Assembly (NCBI GenBank): GCA_035552775.1
Contig: DASZKW010000097.1
Span: 1 to 64,000, forward strand
Length of the DNA stretch: 64,000 nt
Origin: DASZKW01 sp035552775
Lineage (GTDB): Bacteria; Actinomycetota; Acidimicrobiia; Acidimicrobiales; Palsa-688
Direction of reading: 5' to 3'
Part shown: positions 1 through 6,502 of the stretch, piece by piece
Position numbering within the stretch: position 1 is the stretch's first letter
Layout: each line of letters begins with the position of its first letter
Translations under genes and position numbers: made by a program
Notes under the pieces: model-generated
Seen by the model: only the letters and a program-made list of their open reading frames with translations
What the model was told of the DNA's origin: nothing
The model's database searches: none

Positions 1-27
1 GCGGCCGGCTTTGCCTGGTCCGACTAG
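1..27 (+). CDS. Possible C-terminal end of an upstream gene (partial)
   Basis: The first nine codons read AAGFAWSD followed by TAG at 25-27, which could be the last residues of a gene entering from the left. With only eight residues there is no family signal. The only support is that this frame is open to the edge and that nothing else explains the first 118 bases. Confidence 0.25.
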   Translation, partial: AAGFAWSD

Positions 28-118
28 AGACAGCGCCCCAGACGGCTCGTTATGTGCGCCGAGTTGCTTCATGTAGAAGGGCTCAGTTCACGTTGATGCC
101 GTCGGCGGACCTAATGAC

Positions 119-502
119 GTGATGAGTGTGATGGTTGACCCGACCGGGACGGCAGACCCTGCGGGAGGATCGGAGCCCGCTGCCGGCCACCCCGCGATGA
201 CGACCGCAGCGCCTGAACCACTCCGGCTGTTCGCCGACAACCCGGGACTGGCAACGGGCCCGTCTCACAGCGAGACCACACCGCTGGCCCCTCAGGAACA
301 GGCGCTCCGGGCACTCGCTCGGAGCGCTGATCTCCTCCGCCAAGCCGAGCTTCGGTTCGACCACGCCGTCCGCGACGCCCGGGAGCTCGGCCACAACTGG
401 CGCGCCATTGGCGCGGCGAGTGGCTTTCCGTACCAAAGCCTTCACCGACGCTTCGCCCAGCCGAATACCAAGGCGCGCCAATACCGGAGGCCGGGGTCCT
501 GA
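119..502 (+). CDS. Small helix-turn-helix protein of unknown role
   Basis: A 127-aa protein. The first 55 residues are Pro/Ala/Thr-rich and look disordered. The rest forms a helical segment (about 58-95) followed by a helix-turn-helix-like stretch around NWRAIGAASGFPYQSLHRRF (about 96-116) and a basic tail. The pattern resembles small actinobacterial DNA-binding proteins with a C-terminal HTH, but no named family is recognised. The start is unsettled: GTG at 119 and ATG at 122 are adjacent and no clear ribosome binding site precedes either. It sits just upstream of a degraded antitoxin and an intact toxin-antitoxin pair, so it may belong to the same accessory patch. The regulatory role is inferred from the HTH pattern only. 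Confidence 0.5.
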   Translation: MMSVMVDPTGTADPAGGSEPAAGHPAMTTAAPEPLRLFADNPGLATGPSHSETTPLAPQEQALRALARSADLLRQAELRFDHAVRDARELGHNWRAIGAASGFPYQSLHRRFAQPNTKARQYRRPGS

Positions 503-543
503 TCACAGGGCTCGAGGCTCCCTGCGAAGGCACCCGGGGTCTC

Positions 544-732
544 ATGAGAGCCGGGCTCCCCGACCGGATCGCCGTCGATCCCGAGGTGTACTTCGGCAAG
601 CCGCGCATCGCCGGCACCCGTATCTGGGTTGGGCTGATCCTCGGCATGGTGGCAGAAGGTGCCACCCACGAAGAGATCCCGCTGGCGCGACCCCCTGGAG
701 CCAGATCATCCTCCTCCTCACTCGCACTCTGA
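544..732 (+). pseudogene. Decayed DUF433 (VapB-like) antitoxin
   Basis: Residues 8-44 of this frame are a good DUF433 N-terminal half: RIAVDPEVYFGKPRIAGTRI, then a helix ending in GATHEEI. After that a family member should continue with a YPxLxxxDI segment and an Ala-rich helix. Here the frame runs into RPPGARSSSS and stops. The lost segment is partly legible in the other frames: DPLEPD in one, and an ILLL stretch in the next. This means small indels have shifted the frame more than once. No PIN-domain or DUF5615 toxin follows, so the partner has also gone. DUF433 proteins are normally about 75-80 aa antitoxins; this one gives 62 aa with a meaningless tail. Confidence 0.6.
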
Positions 733-755
733 GTGAATATACTCATAATATGAGT
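726..755 (+). promoter_or_regulatory. Leaderless promoter and operator of the MNT-HEPN pair
   Basis: Two inverted repeats lie next to each other: ACTC-T-GAGT (726-734) and the perfect ACTCAT-AAT-ATGAGT (741-755), which runs through the ATG at 750. Between and across them is TATACT (738-743), a near-consensus -10 box ending 6 nt before the ATG. No Shine-Dalgarno is present. The simplest reading is a leaderless transcript starting at or near the ATG, with GAGT/ACTC half-sites placed so that bound repressor would cover the -10 box and the start point. The first gene encodes a winged-helix domain, so autorepression is a reasonable inference. Confidence 0.7.
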
Positions 756-1328
756 CGATCAGCTCCGGGTCTGATCCCAATCTTCCGCTCAGAGAATCAG
801 ATGCGACTTCTCGGCCAGCTGTTCCTCCACGCTGACCATGAGCAGACCATCGCCGACCTGGAGACCGCTACCGGCATCCCCCAGCAGACTCTCTCGCGCG
901 AGGTCAACCGCCTCCTCGCCGCCGGCCTGCTCGACGGACGACGGGTCGGACGTCTCCACTTCGTGAAACCCAATCAGGCGAGTCCCTACTATCCCGAGCT
1001 TTCCGGCCTCCTCTTGAAGACTCTTGGGCCGCTGAACGTGCTCTCCGAGCGCCTGAGCGGCATAGCCGGGATCGAAGATGCGTACTTGTTCGGATCATGG
1101 GCGCGCCGCTACCAGGGTGAGGCCGGCCCCCCACCCGGCGACATCGACGTGGTCGTCATCGGCGATGCTGACGTGGACGAGATCTATGAAGCTTGCGGCG
1201 ATGCCAGCCGCGTCCTCGGTCAGGAGGTCAACCCGGTGATTCTCACCCAAGACGAATGGCGGTCCAAGCGTTCGGGATTCATCCGTCAAGTCCGCAGCGG
1301 TCCACTCGTCGCCCTGACCCCCACGTAG
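750..1328 (+). CDS. Winged-HTH nucleotidyltransferase, antitoxin of an MNT-HEPN system
   Basis: A 192-aa protein with two parts. Residues about 15-75 form a winged helix-turn-helix of the ArsR-like kind (recognition region around GIPQQTLSREVNRLLAAGLL). Residues about 105-185 form a minimal nucleotidyltransferase with the GS motif (G115-S116 in LFGSWARR) and the metal-binding pair D131-x-D133. The spacer between GS and DxD is slightly longer than usual. In MNT-HEPN modules this subunit is the antitoxin and can transfer AMP to the HEPN toxin; that activity is inferred from the family. The ATG at 750 is chosen because it sits 6 nt behind a TATACT box and removes a meaningless N-terminal extension. 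The HEPN gene follows 3 bp after the stop, so the two are co-transcribed. Confidence 0.82.
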   Translation: MSRSAPGLIPIFRSENQMRLLGQLFLHADHEQTIADLETATGIPQQTLSREVNRLLAAGLLDGRRVGRLHFVKPNQASPYYPELSGLLLKTLGPLNVLSERLSGIAGIEDAYLFGSWARRYQGEAGPPPGDIDVVVIGDADVDEIYEACGDASRVLGQEVNPVILTQDEWRSKRSGFIRQVRSGPLVALTPT

Positions 1329-1331
1329 CCG

Positions 1332-1793
1332 ATGGCGAGACCAACGCTGTCAGATCTTGTGCGAGCCGGAAGGATCGAAACGGTCCCGGCCGATCTCGTG
1401 GCGGCGCGTTCTCGGGCACAGGAGGCCAAACGGCACCTCGCGTCGGCGGACATCCTCACTGGATCCGATCCGACCGCGGCGTATTCGCTTCTCTATGACG
1501 CGGCCCGCAAGGCCGTGACCGCCCACATGCTGGCGAAGGGGTATCGGGCAGCTAACCGGCCGGGCGCCCACCGAACGGTAGCCCTGTACGCAGAGGTGAC
1601 GCTGACAGATGGGGAAGCCGCATCCCACATCCGAGCGTTCGACCGGATGCGACAGGTCCGCAACCGCAGCGAGTACGACCACCAACCCGTCACCGCCCGC
1701 GTCCTGAGTACCGATCTTGTCCACGCGAGGGCCATAGTTGACGCGGTGGAGGCCTCCCTGACCGCAAGTCCGCGACGGCCTTCGCCAGGATGA
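1332..1793 (+). CDS. HEPN-domain protein, toxin partner of the nucleotidyltransferase
   Basis: A 153-aa all-helical HEPN protein. The core helices run from about residue 22 to 145 and include the typical AYSLLYDAARKAVTAHMLAKG segment. The catalytic R-x4-6-H motif of HEPN ribonucleases is present as RNRSEYDH (R110 or R112 to H117). In some HepT toxins a Tyr two residues after this His is the AMPylated residue; here that position is Pro, although a Tyr lies two residues before the His. The gene is the second of an operon with the winged-HTH nucleotidyltransferase. RNase toxicity is inferred from the motif and pairing. Confidence 0.8.
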   Translation: MARPTLSDLVRAGRIETVPADLVAARSRAQEAKRHLASADILTGSDPTAAYSLLYDAARKAVTAHMLAKGYRAANRPGAHRTVALYAEVTLTDGEAASHIRAFDRMRQVRNRSEYDHQPVTARVLSTDLVHARAIVDAVEASLTASPRRPSPG

Positions 1794-1962
1794 CTGGGCG
1801 ATCGCCTGACCGACCCGGGCTCGACCGCAGATGACCGCTGGGAGCCGCTCGAACTGAGGACCAACTGAGGACTGGGGCGAATTTTTATCCGTCAAAGTCC
1901 TGGTAGGAGGCTTTTTCGAGCATTTTCCCGCCTACAGACCGGCTCACCGTCACCACACCCCC

Positions 1963-2592
1963 CTAAGGGGCGAGCGGCAAGGTCGGGATCACCGGCCTCT
2001 TGAACGTCTCGTTCACCACCCCCGCGAACGAGGCATACCACGCCGCGGCCGCGGTGGCCACACCGACCCAGCCGCCAACCTTGTTCCAACCCGAGCTCGC
2101 CTCGAACGCCCCCACTGTGAGCAGCAGGAAGGTGAGCGTCAGCAACACGAAAACGGTTGCCACCGCCCCGCTCACCCGCAACGACGGGATCGTCATATAG
2201 AAAGTGAAGATCGTCCACCCGAGAAGGAACACCCCGACCGCGACGGGGACGTCGCTGGGCTTGACGCCCGGGGCCACGAACTTCACGAACACGAAGTAGG
2301 CGATCCAGAAGGCGCCATACGACGAGAAGGCCACCGCCCCGAACGTATTCTTGCGGACGAACTCCCACATACCCGCGAGCAGTTGGACGGCACCGCCATA
2401 GACCAGCGCCAGCGCCAAGGCGGCATCCGCCCCCGGCCCCCACACGTTGGTGTTGGCGATGCTCAACGCGAACGTCGTCATGGCGAATGCTGCCAAACCG
2501 AGCGGAGCAGGATCGGCCACCCGGTGTACCACCGCGGCCCGAGGCTCACCTCCCGCCATCGGCTCGGACAGTGCGGCAGGATCCGGGGCCAT
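1963..2592 (-). CDS. Acetate/carboxylate uptake carrier, SatP/GPR1/FUN34 family
   Basis: A 209-aa membrane protein with six hydrophobic segments spread over residues about 35-200. The family signature near the first helix, normally NPAPLGL, reads DPAPLGLAAFAMTTF, with Asn replaced by Asp. Members of the AceTr family take up acetate, succinate or related short carboxylates through the inner membrane. The ATG at 2592 is preceded by GGAG with 6-nt spacing and fits the usual family length (about 190-210 aa); the frame stays open upstream but without family character. It is divergent from the sigma factor gene across about 180 bp. The stop codon sits inside a CCCCTAAGGGG palindrome. Confidence 0.88.
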   Translation of the reverse strand: MAPDPAALSEPMAGGEPRAAVVHRVADPAPLGLAAFAMTTFALSIANTNVWGPGADAALALALVYGGAVQLLAGMWEFVRKNTFGAVAFSSYGAFWIAYFVFVKFVAPGVKPSDVPVAVGVFLLGWTIFTFYMTIPSLRVSGAVATVFVLLTLTFLLLTVGAFEASSGWNKVGGWVGVATAAAAWYASFAGVVNETFKRPVIPTLPLAP

Positions 2593-2771
2593 ATCGCTCC
2601 ACCCTTCCCGAAGGCAGCACCCATCGACGTGCAAGGCTGCGAACGCAGATCCTACTCCCGCCCGACGACCCACCCAAACCGGGCGGCGACCCCAGCCCCG
2701 ATATCCCAGGGCAGCCGCCACGCCTCGGGTAGCCTGGGGTCCTTAGGGCGCTCTGCGAGGTTGCGAATTAC

Positions 2772-3761
2772 ATGGTCCGCCACACTTCCACGCAGGCCGC
2801 CGATCAAGACTTGGTGCGCTTGTACCTGACCGACATCGGCCGCCACCAGCTTCTCGAAAAACACGAGGAAGCCGAGTTGGCGAAGGTCATCGAGACCGGA
2901 CGCAAGGCCAGGGACCGCTTGGGCACGGCCGACGGCGCCAAGCCGGCCGACGGCGCCAAGCCGGCCGACGGCTGCTCCCGCCGGCAGCGCAGCCCCGCCG
3001 AACTTCGCACCATCGAGCGCCAGATCCGCAGCGGGGACGAGGCGACATCCCGGTTCATCCAGGCCAACCTGCGGCTCGTGGTATCGATCGCCCGCAGGTA
3101 CCAGTCATCGGGGCTGCCCCTCGTCGACCTGATCCAAGAAGGCAACCTGGGTCTCATACACGCCGTGGAAAAGTTCGACTGGCGCAAGGGTTTCAAGTTC
3201 TCGACCTATGCGACGTGGTGGATCCGCCAGGCCATAACCCGGGGGATCGCCAACACCAGCCGCACCATCCGGCTACCGACCCACACCGCGGACCTTGTCG
3301 GTCAGGCCAATCGCCTCCGATTCGCGTGGCTCCAGCAGCACGGCAGCCCGGCGACGACCGCGGAACTGGCCGCCGAGCTAGGTACCTCGGAGTGGCTTCT
3401 CGCCGCTGCTCTCCGGACCTCACGGCCGCCCCGTTCACTCTCCGAGCCGCTCGGTGACGACGGCGATGGCGAGCTAGCCGATCTGCTCGCCGACCGCGAC
3501 GGGGTATCGCCGGCGGACGCCGCGGTGGCGGCGGGCCTGGCCAGTGCCATCCTCCCGCTGCTCGCATCCCTCGACGACCGTGAGGAGGAGGTGCTTCGGC
3601 TCCGCTTCGGCCTGGACCGGGGCACGCCGCGGACCCTCGACGAGGTGGGAGCCCACTTCCAGCTCACCCGTGAGCGCATACGCCAGATCGAGCAGAAGGC
3701 GCTGACCAAGCTACGCCACCCGTCGACGGTCTCGTTGGCGTCCGACCTGCTACAGGACTGA
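2772..3761 (+). CDS. RNA polymerase sigma-70 factor (group 1/2, RpoD-like)
   Basis: A 329-aa sigma factor with region 1.2 (about 12-45: DLVRLYLTDIGRHQLL), region 2 (about 88-160, including DLIQEGNLGLIHAVEKFD and the -10 recognition stretch FSTYATWWIRQAI), region 3 and region 4 (LRLRFGLDRG to LTRERIRQIEQKALTKLRH near the C terminus). It lacks the long N-terminal region 1.1 of housekeeping SigA, so it is probably an alternative HrdB-like factor. Between regions 1.2 and 2 is an 18-bp tandem repeat giving DGAKPA twice. A gene for an RsbW-like kinase lies 1 kb away, which suggests stress control, although RsbW proteins normally bind SigB-type factors. Confidence 0.9.
   Translation: MVRHTSTQAADQDLVRLYLTDIGRHQLLEKHEEAELAKVIETGRKARDRLGTADGAKPADGAKPADGCSRRQRSPAELRTIERQIRSGDEATSRFIQANLRLVVSIARRYQSSGLPLVDLIQEGNLGLIHAVEKFDWRKGFKFSTYATWWIRQAITRGIANTSRTIRLPTHTADLVGQANRLRFAWLQQHGSPATTAELAAELGTSEWLLAAALRTSRPPRSLSEPLGDDGDGELADLLADRDGVSPADAAVAAGLASAILPLLASLDDREEEVLRLRFGLDRGTPRTLDEVGAHFQLTRERIRQIEQKALTKLRHPSTVSLASDLLQD
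2931..2972 (+). repeat. 18-bp tandem repeat in the sigma factor gene
   Basis: GACGGCGCCAAGCCGGCC occurs twice in tandem (2931-2948, 2949-2966) plus the first six bases of a third copy. It encodes DGAKPA repeats in the loop between regions 1.2 and 2 and keeps the frame, so copy number can change without loss of function. Confidence 0.9.
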
Positions 3762-3838
3762 CGGCCAGCTCACGGGCGTCTGCTCCGCGGGGCCTCGGTT
3801 GCCAGCGTCTAGGTCCCCGACCAAAGCGTTTCGGATCC

Positions 3839-4288
3839 CTAAAGCGCCTCGCCGGAAACGGCCATCACGTCGACGTCGATCCCGCCGTCGGGGTCGCCGG
3901 GATCGACGGCGTCGTCGACCACAACCGCCACTCCCTCACCTGCGGCCGCGTCAGGCCTCGGGGGCCGGCCTTCCCGGCCACCGCCGCGCCGGCCCGCCTT
4001 GTCGTTGGCCAGCACCCGGACGGCATAGGGGATCAGGGCCAGCTCGCGTGCAGTCTTGATCGCCGACGCCACGTCACGCTGGTGTTGGGCGCACGTGCCG
4101 GTGGCCCCGCGGGGCCTGATTCGTCCCCGGTCGTTGACGAAGCGACGCAGTACGCCGATGTCCTTGTAGTCGACCCACACCGCTCCCTCGGCACAAAAGA
4201 CACAGAACTTCGGCCGGCCGCGCCGGCGCCTGTCTTTGCTCTGGGCGGGCGGCTTCTTGGTGTTTCGCTCTTTCTTGTTCCGTGCCAT
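3839..4288 (-). CDS. rpsR: 30S ribosomal protein S18 with an acidic C-terminal extension
   Basis: Residues about 26-90 are a standard S18 core: KFCVFC, DYKDIGVLRRFVNDRGRIRP, TGTCAQHQ and ALIPYAVR. Two Cys in CxxC plus the Cys and His of CAQH make a zinc-ribbon (C+) form. S18 binds 16S rRNA and S6 in the platform of the small subunit. The usual S18 is about 75-95 aa; this one continues for another 55 residues through a Gly/Arg-rich stretch into an acidic tail (VVDDAVDPGDPDGGIDVDV). It is alone here instead of lying beside rpsF, ssb and rplI. ATG at 4288 is preferred over the adjoining GTG at 4291. It may be a second S18 copy or a relocated single copy. Confidence 0.9.
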   Translation of the reverse strand: MARNKKERNTKKPPAQSKDRRRRGRPKFCVFCAEGAVWVDYKDIGVLRRFVNDRGRIRPRGATGTCAQHQRDVASAIKTARELALIPYAVRVLANDKAGRRGGGREGRPPRPDAAAGEGVAVVVDDAVDPGDPDGGIDVDVMAVSGEAL

Positions 4289-4458
4289 CACGCGTCCGAT
4301 CGTGGGATTGTTGCGCAGGCCACGCTAGACCAAACGGGCCGGTTGGCGCGTCCGGCCCACGCCGCCGTGCAGACCGGCTAGAGTAGCCCCGAGGGCATAA
4401 CGCTGTGTGGCGATCCCTCCGGCCCAGGTTGGGCCCTGATACATAGGAGTGGATCGGT

Positions 4459-4662
4459 ATGGCAACAGGCACCGTCAAGTGGTTCAACGGTGAAAAAGGA
4501 TTCGGTTTCATCACCCAGGACGCCGGTGGCCCCGACGTCTTCGTGCACTTCAGTGCGATCTCGGGGAGCGGCTTCCGCAACCTGGACGAGGGTCAGCGAG
4601 TCGAGTTCGAGACCAATCAGGGGCCCAAGGGCCTGCAGGCGGCCAACGTACGGGCCATCTGA
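4459..4662 (+). CDS. Cold-shock domain protein
   Basis: A 67-aa single-domain CspA-type protein. Both nucleic-acid-binding motifs are intact: RNP1 as KGFGFI and RNP2 as VFVHF, following the typical opening GTVKWFNGEKGFGFI. These proteins bind single-stranded RNA or DNA and act as RNA chaperones. GGAG lies 8 nt before the ATG, and the gene has an upstream leader of over 100 bp shared with the divergent rpsR. A strong hairpin follows 20 bp after the stop. Confidence 0.96.
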   Translation: MATGTVKWFNGEKGFGFITQDAGGPDVFVHFSAISGSGFRNLDEGQRVEFETNQGPKGLQAANVRAI

Positions 4663-4682
4663 AACCTCGTAGGGCGTAGAAG

Positions 4683-4720
4683 CCAGCCCCGGGCCTTCCC
4701 AAGCGGGAAACCGGGGCTGG
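4683..4720. terminator. Bidirectional hairpin between the cold-shock gene and the RsbW-like gene
   Basis: CCAGCCCCGG (4683-4692) pairs perfectly with CCGGGGCTGG (4711-4720). Inside it TTCCC pairs with GGGAA around an AAGC loop, giving a long near-continuous stem. There is no T-run on either side, but its position between two convergent genes fits a shared terminator. Confidence 0.75.
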
Positions 4721-4733
4721 TCCGCGCTTGGCC

Positions 4734-5108
4734 TCAAACCGCCAGTTCGCACCACACGGTCTTGCCGTTGCCGGCGTGGGATTCGACCCCCCAGTCGGTG
4801 GCCAGAGAGCGGACGAGGGCGAGGCCGCGCCCGCTGTACGCGTCGTGGGGCGCGCCCGTGGCCCAAACCGGCAGGCGGGGATTGCGGTCGCTCACCTCGA
4901 CGCGCACCACCTGATTGCTGTTCTGCAGTGTCAGCTCGAACTCGGAACGGGCGTGCAGCACCGCGTTGGTGACCAACTCGCTCACTACCAGCAGCACCCT
5001 GTCGGGACTTACCCCCCACTCGGCGAGCCGAGCCGCACTTGCCCGCCTCGCCCCCGACGCATTGATCGCGGACGGCTCGAAGGTTTCTATCATCTTCACG
5101 CAGCTCAT
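4734..5108 (-). CDS. RsbW-like ATP-binding anti-sigma/regulatory kinase
   Basis: A 124-aa GHKL-fold protein of the HATPase_c_2 kind. The N box is LVVSELVTNAVLHA (about 40-53), the G1 box VRVEVSDRNPRLP (about 68-80) and the G2 box SGRGLALVRSLATDWGV (about 91-107). This short form without a histidine-accepting domain is typical of actinobacterial anti-sigma serine kinases, which bind a sigma factor or phosphorylate an STAS anti-antagonist. No STAS gene is next to it. GAGG precedes the ATG with good spacing. The nearby sigma-70 gene (2772-3761) and the broken SpoIIE-type phosphatase (14.2 kb) could be relatives of the same circuit, but that link is inference. Confidence 0.85.
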   Translation of the reverse strand: MSCVKMIETFEPSAINASGARRASAARLAEWGVSPDRVLLVVSELVTNAVLHARSEFELTLQNSNQVVRVEVSDRNPRLPVWATGAPHDAYSGRGLALVRSLATDWGVESHAGNGKTVWCELAV

Positions 5109-5209
5109 GCCACCTCGGCAACCGCCATGACACCTGCCACGGCTAAGTACATTTCACCTATACCCGGCAAGGGGCGCAGTCAAGCCCCCGGGCCGCTTCC
5201 GGGACCCTC

Positions 5210-6253
5210 CTAGCCGATCCCGGGAACGGTACCGCCGACCTCGTGCAGGTAGCGGAAAACGTCTCGCCAGGCAGACACGACCGAGTTCTCCTGGTAGCCA
5301 ATGGCGTGCTGCGCGCAGAAGTCCCGCACGATGGCCTGGGCCCTGGAAAGGTTGACCCTGGGCATGGTGGGGAAAAGGTGGTGCTCGATCTGAAGGTTGA
5401 GACCCCCGCAGAGAAATCCGAGCATGGCGGACCCGCGGATGTCACGTGAGGTCATGACCTGGCGGCGCAGGAAGCTCAACTCCTCAGCCTGGCTCAGCAC
5501 CGGCATCCCGACGTGGTTGGTGGTGAATGTCAACCCCAGATAGAACCCGAACAGACCCTGGTTGACGATCACGAACACCAGGGCCCGCACCGGTGACAGC
5601 ACACCGAGGACGGCTCCGACGTAGACGGCCGCGTGCACGACGAGCAGGGCGACCTCGGTCGCCGCTGCTCCCCCTCGGCGTTGACGGAGCGCCTTCACGC
5701 TGGCCACGTGCAGGTTGATGGCTTCGAGCAGTAGCAACGGGAGGAACAGGACCGCCTGGGACCGGGCCAACAGGCGCGCCGCCCCCCGCTTGGCTCGGGC
5801 CTGGTCGGCGGTGAACGCCACGGGGCCGCCGCCGATGTCGGGATCTTTACCCTCCAGGTTTGTGTGGACATGGTGAGTGTTGTGCTTGGTCACCCACCAG
5901 CCGTAGGAGAATCCGGTCAACAGGTTGGCGTGCAGCAATCCGACCAGGTCGTTCATGCGCCGGCTCCGGCATACCTGGCGGTGACCGGCGTCGTGACCCA
6001 TGAAGCCAAGCTGGGCGAAGACGAAGGCCAAGAACGCGGCCACCACCAGCTGCCACCACGTGTCGCCTAGCCAGACGAAAGCGACGACGCCGGCGGCGAG
6101 GAGAGCCAGGTTGGACCCGATCCGCAGCGAGTAGTAACCGAAGCGGCGCTCCAGTAGCCCGGCCTCCCTGACGGTGGCGGCAAGTGCGGTGTACTCCTGG
6201 TTGCCAGCGGCGGGAGGCTGGCGGTCCAGCACAGAATCAGCGGTACTTGGCAT
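5210..6253 (-). CDS. Acyl-lipid/acyl-CoA fatty acid desaturase
   Basis: A 347-aa integral membrane di-iron desaturase. The three histidine boxes are complete: HDAGH (87-91), HNTHH (124-128) and QIEHH (288-292), with hydrophobic segments at about 48-80, 165-185 and 200-245. The QIEHH form of the third box is typical of front-end or DesA3-like enzymes. The enzyme inserts a double bond into membrane fatty acyl chains using O2 and reducing power from ferredoxin or a reductase. GGAGGAA lies 5 nt before the ATG. The nearby cold-shock protein suggests a role in membrane fluidity, which is inference. Confidence 0.93.
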   Translation of the reverse strand: MPSTADSVLDRQPPAAGNQEYTALAATVREAGLLERRFGYYSLRIGSNLALLAAGVVAFVWLGDTWWQLVVAAFLAFVFAQLGFMGHDAGHRQVCRSRRMNDLVGLLHANLLTGFSYGWWVTKHNTHHVHTNLEGKDPDIGGGPVAFTADQARAKRGAARLLARSQAVLFLPLLLLEAINLHVASVKALRQRRGGAAATEVALLVVHAAVYVGAVLGVLSPVRALVFVIVNQGLFGFYLGLTFTTNHVGMPVLSQAEELSFLRRQVMTSRDIRGSAMLGFLCGGLNLQIEHHLFPTMPRVNLSRAQAIVRDFCAQHAIGYQENSVVSAWRDVFRYLHEVGGTVPGIG

Positions 6254-6502
6254 AAGGTTCCTCCGTCATCGGGCCGGCCGGGCGTGGGAACCACCAGCCG
6301 AGCATCACGGTCAGGTAGCGAACCGAAGACGGCAGCGCGAACTTCAGGATACTCCCTCGGGTAGGCGGATGGCGGACGCCCCCAAGACGCCTGGCACAAC
6401 CGTGGAAGATCGCCTACGTTGTATGTCTGCAACAGGGCCAACGTCGTCCCGTAACGCAGCTTGTCCACACAACGACTGCCTTCCCGACGACGAGGACGAA
6501 GC

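Noticed and set aside
6254..6502. Short frames between the desaturase and gltB genes
   Set aside because: They are under 60 residues outside gltB, with no protein-like composition or start signals; the 249 bp are better read as a divergent promoter region.
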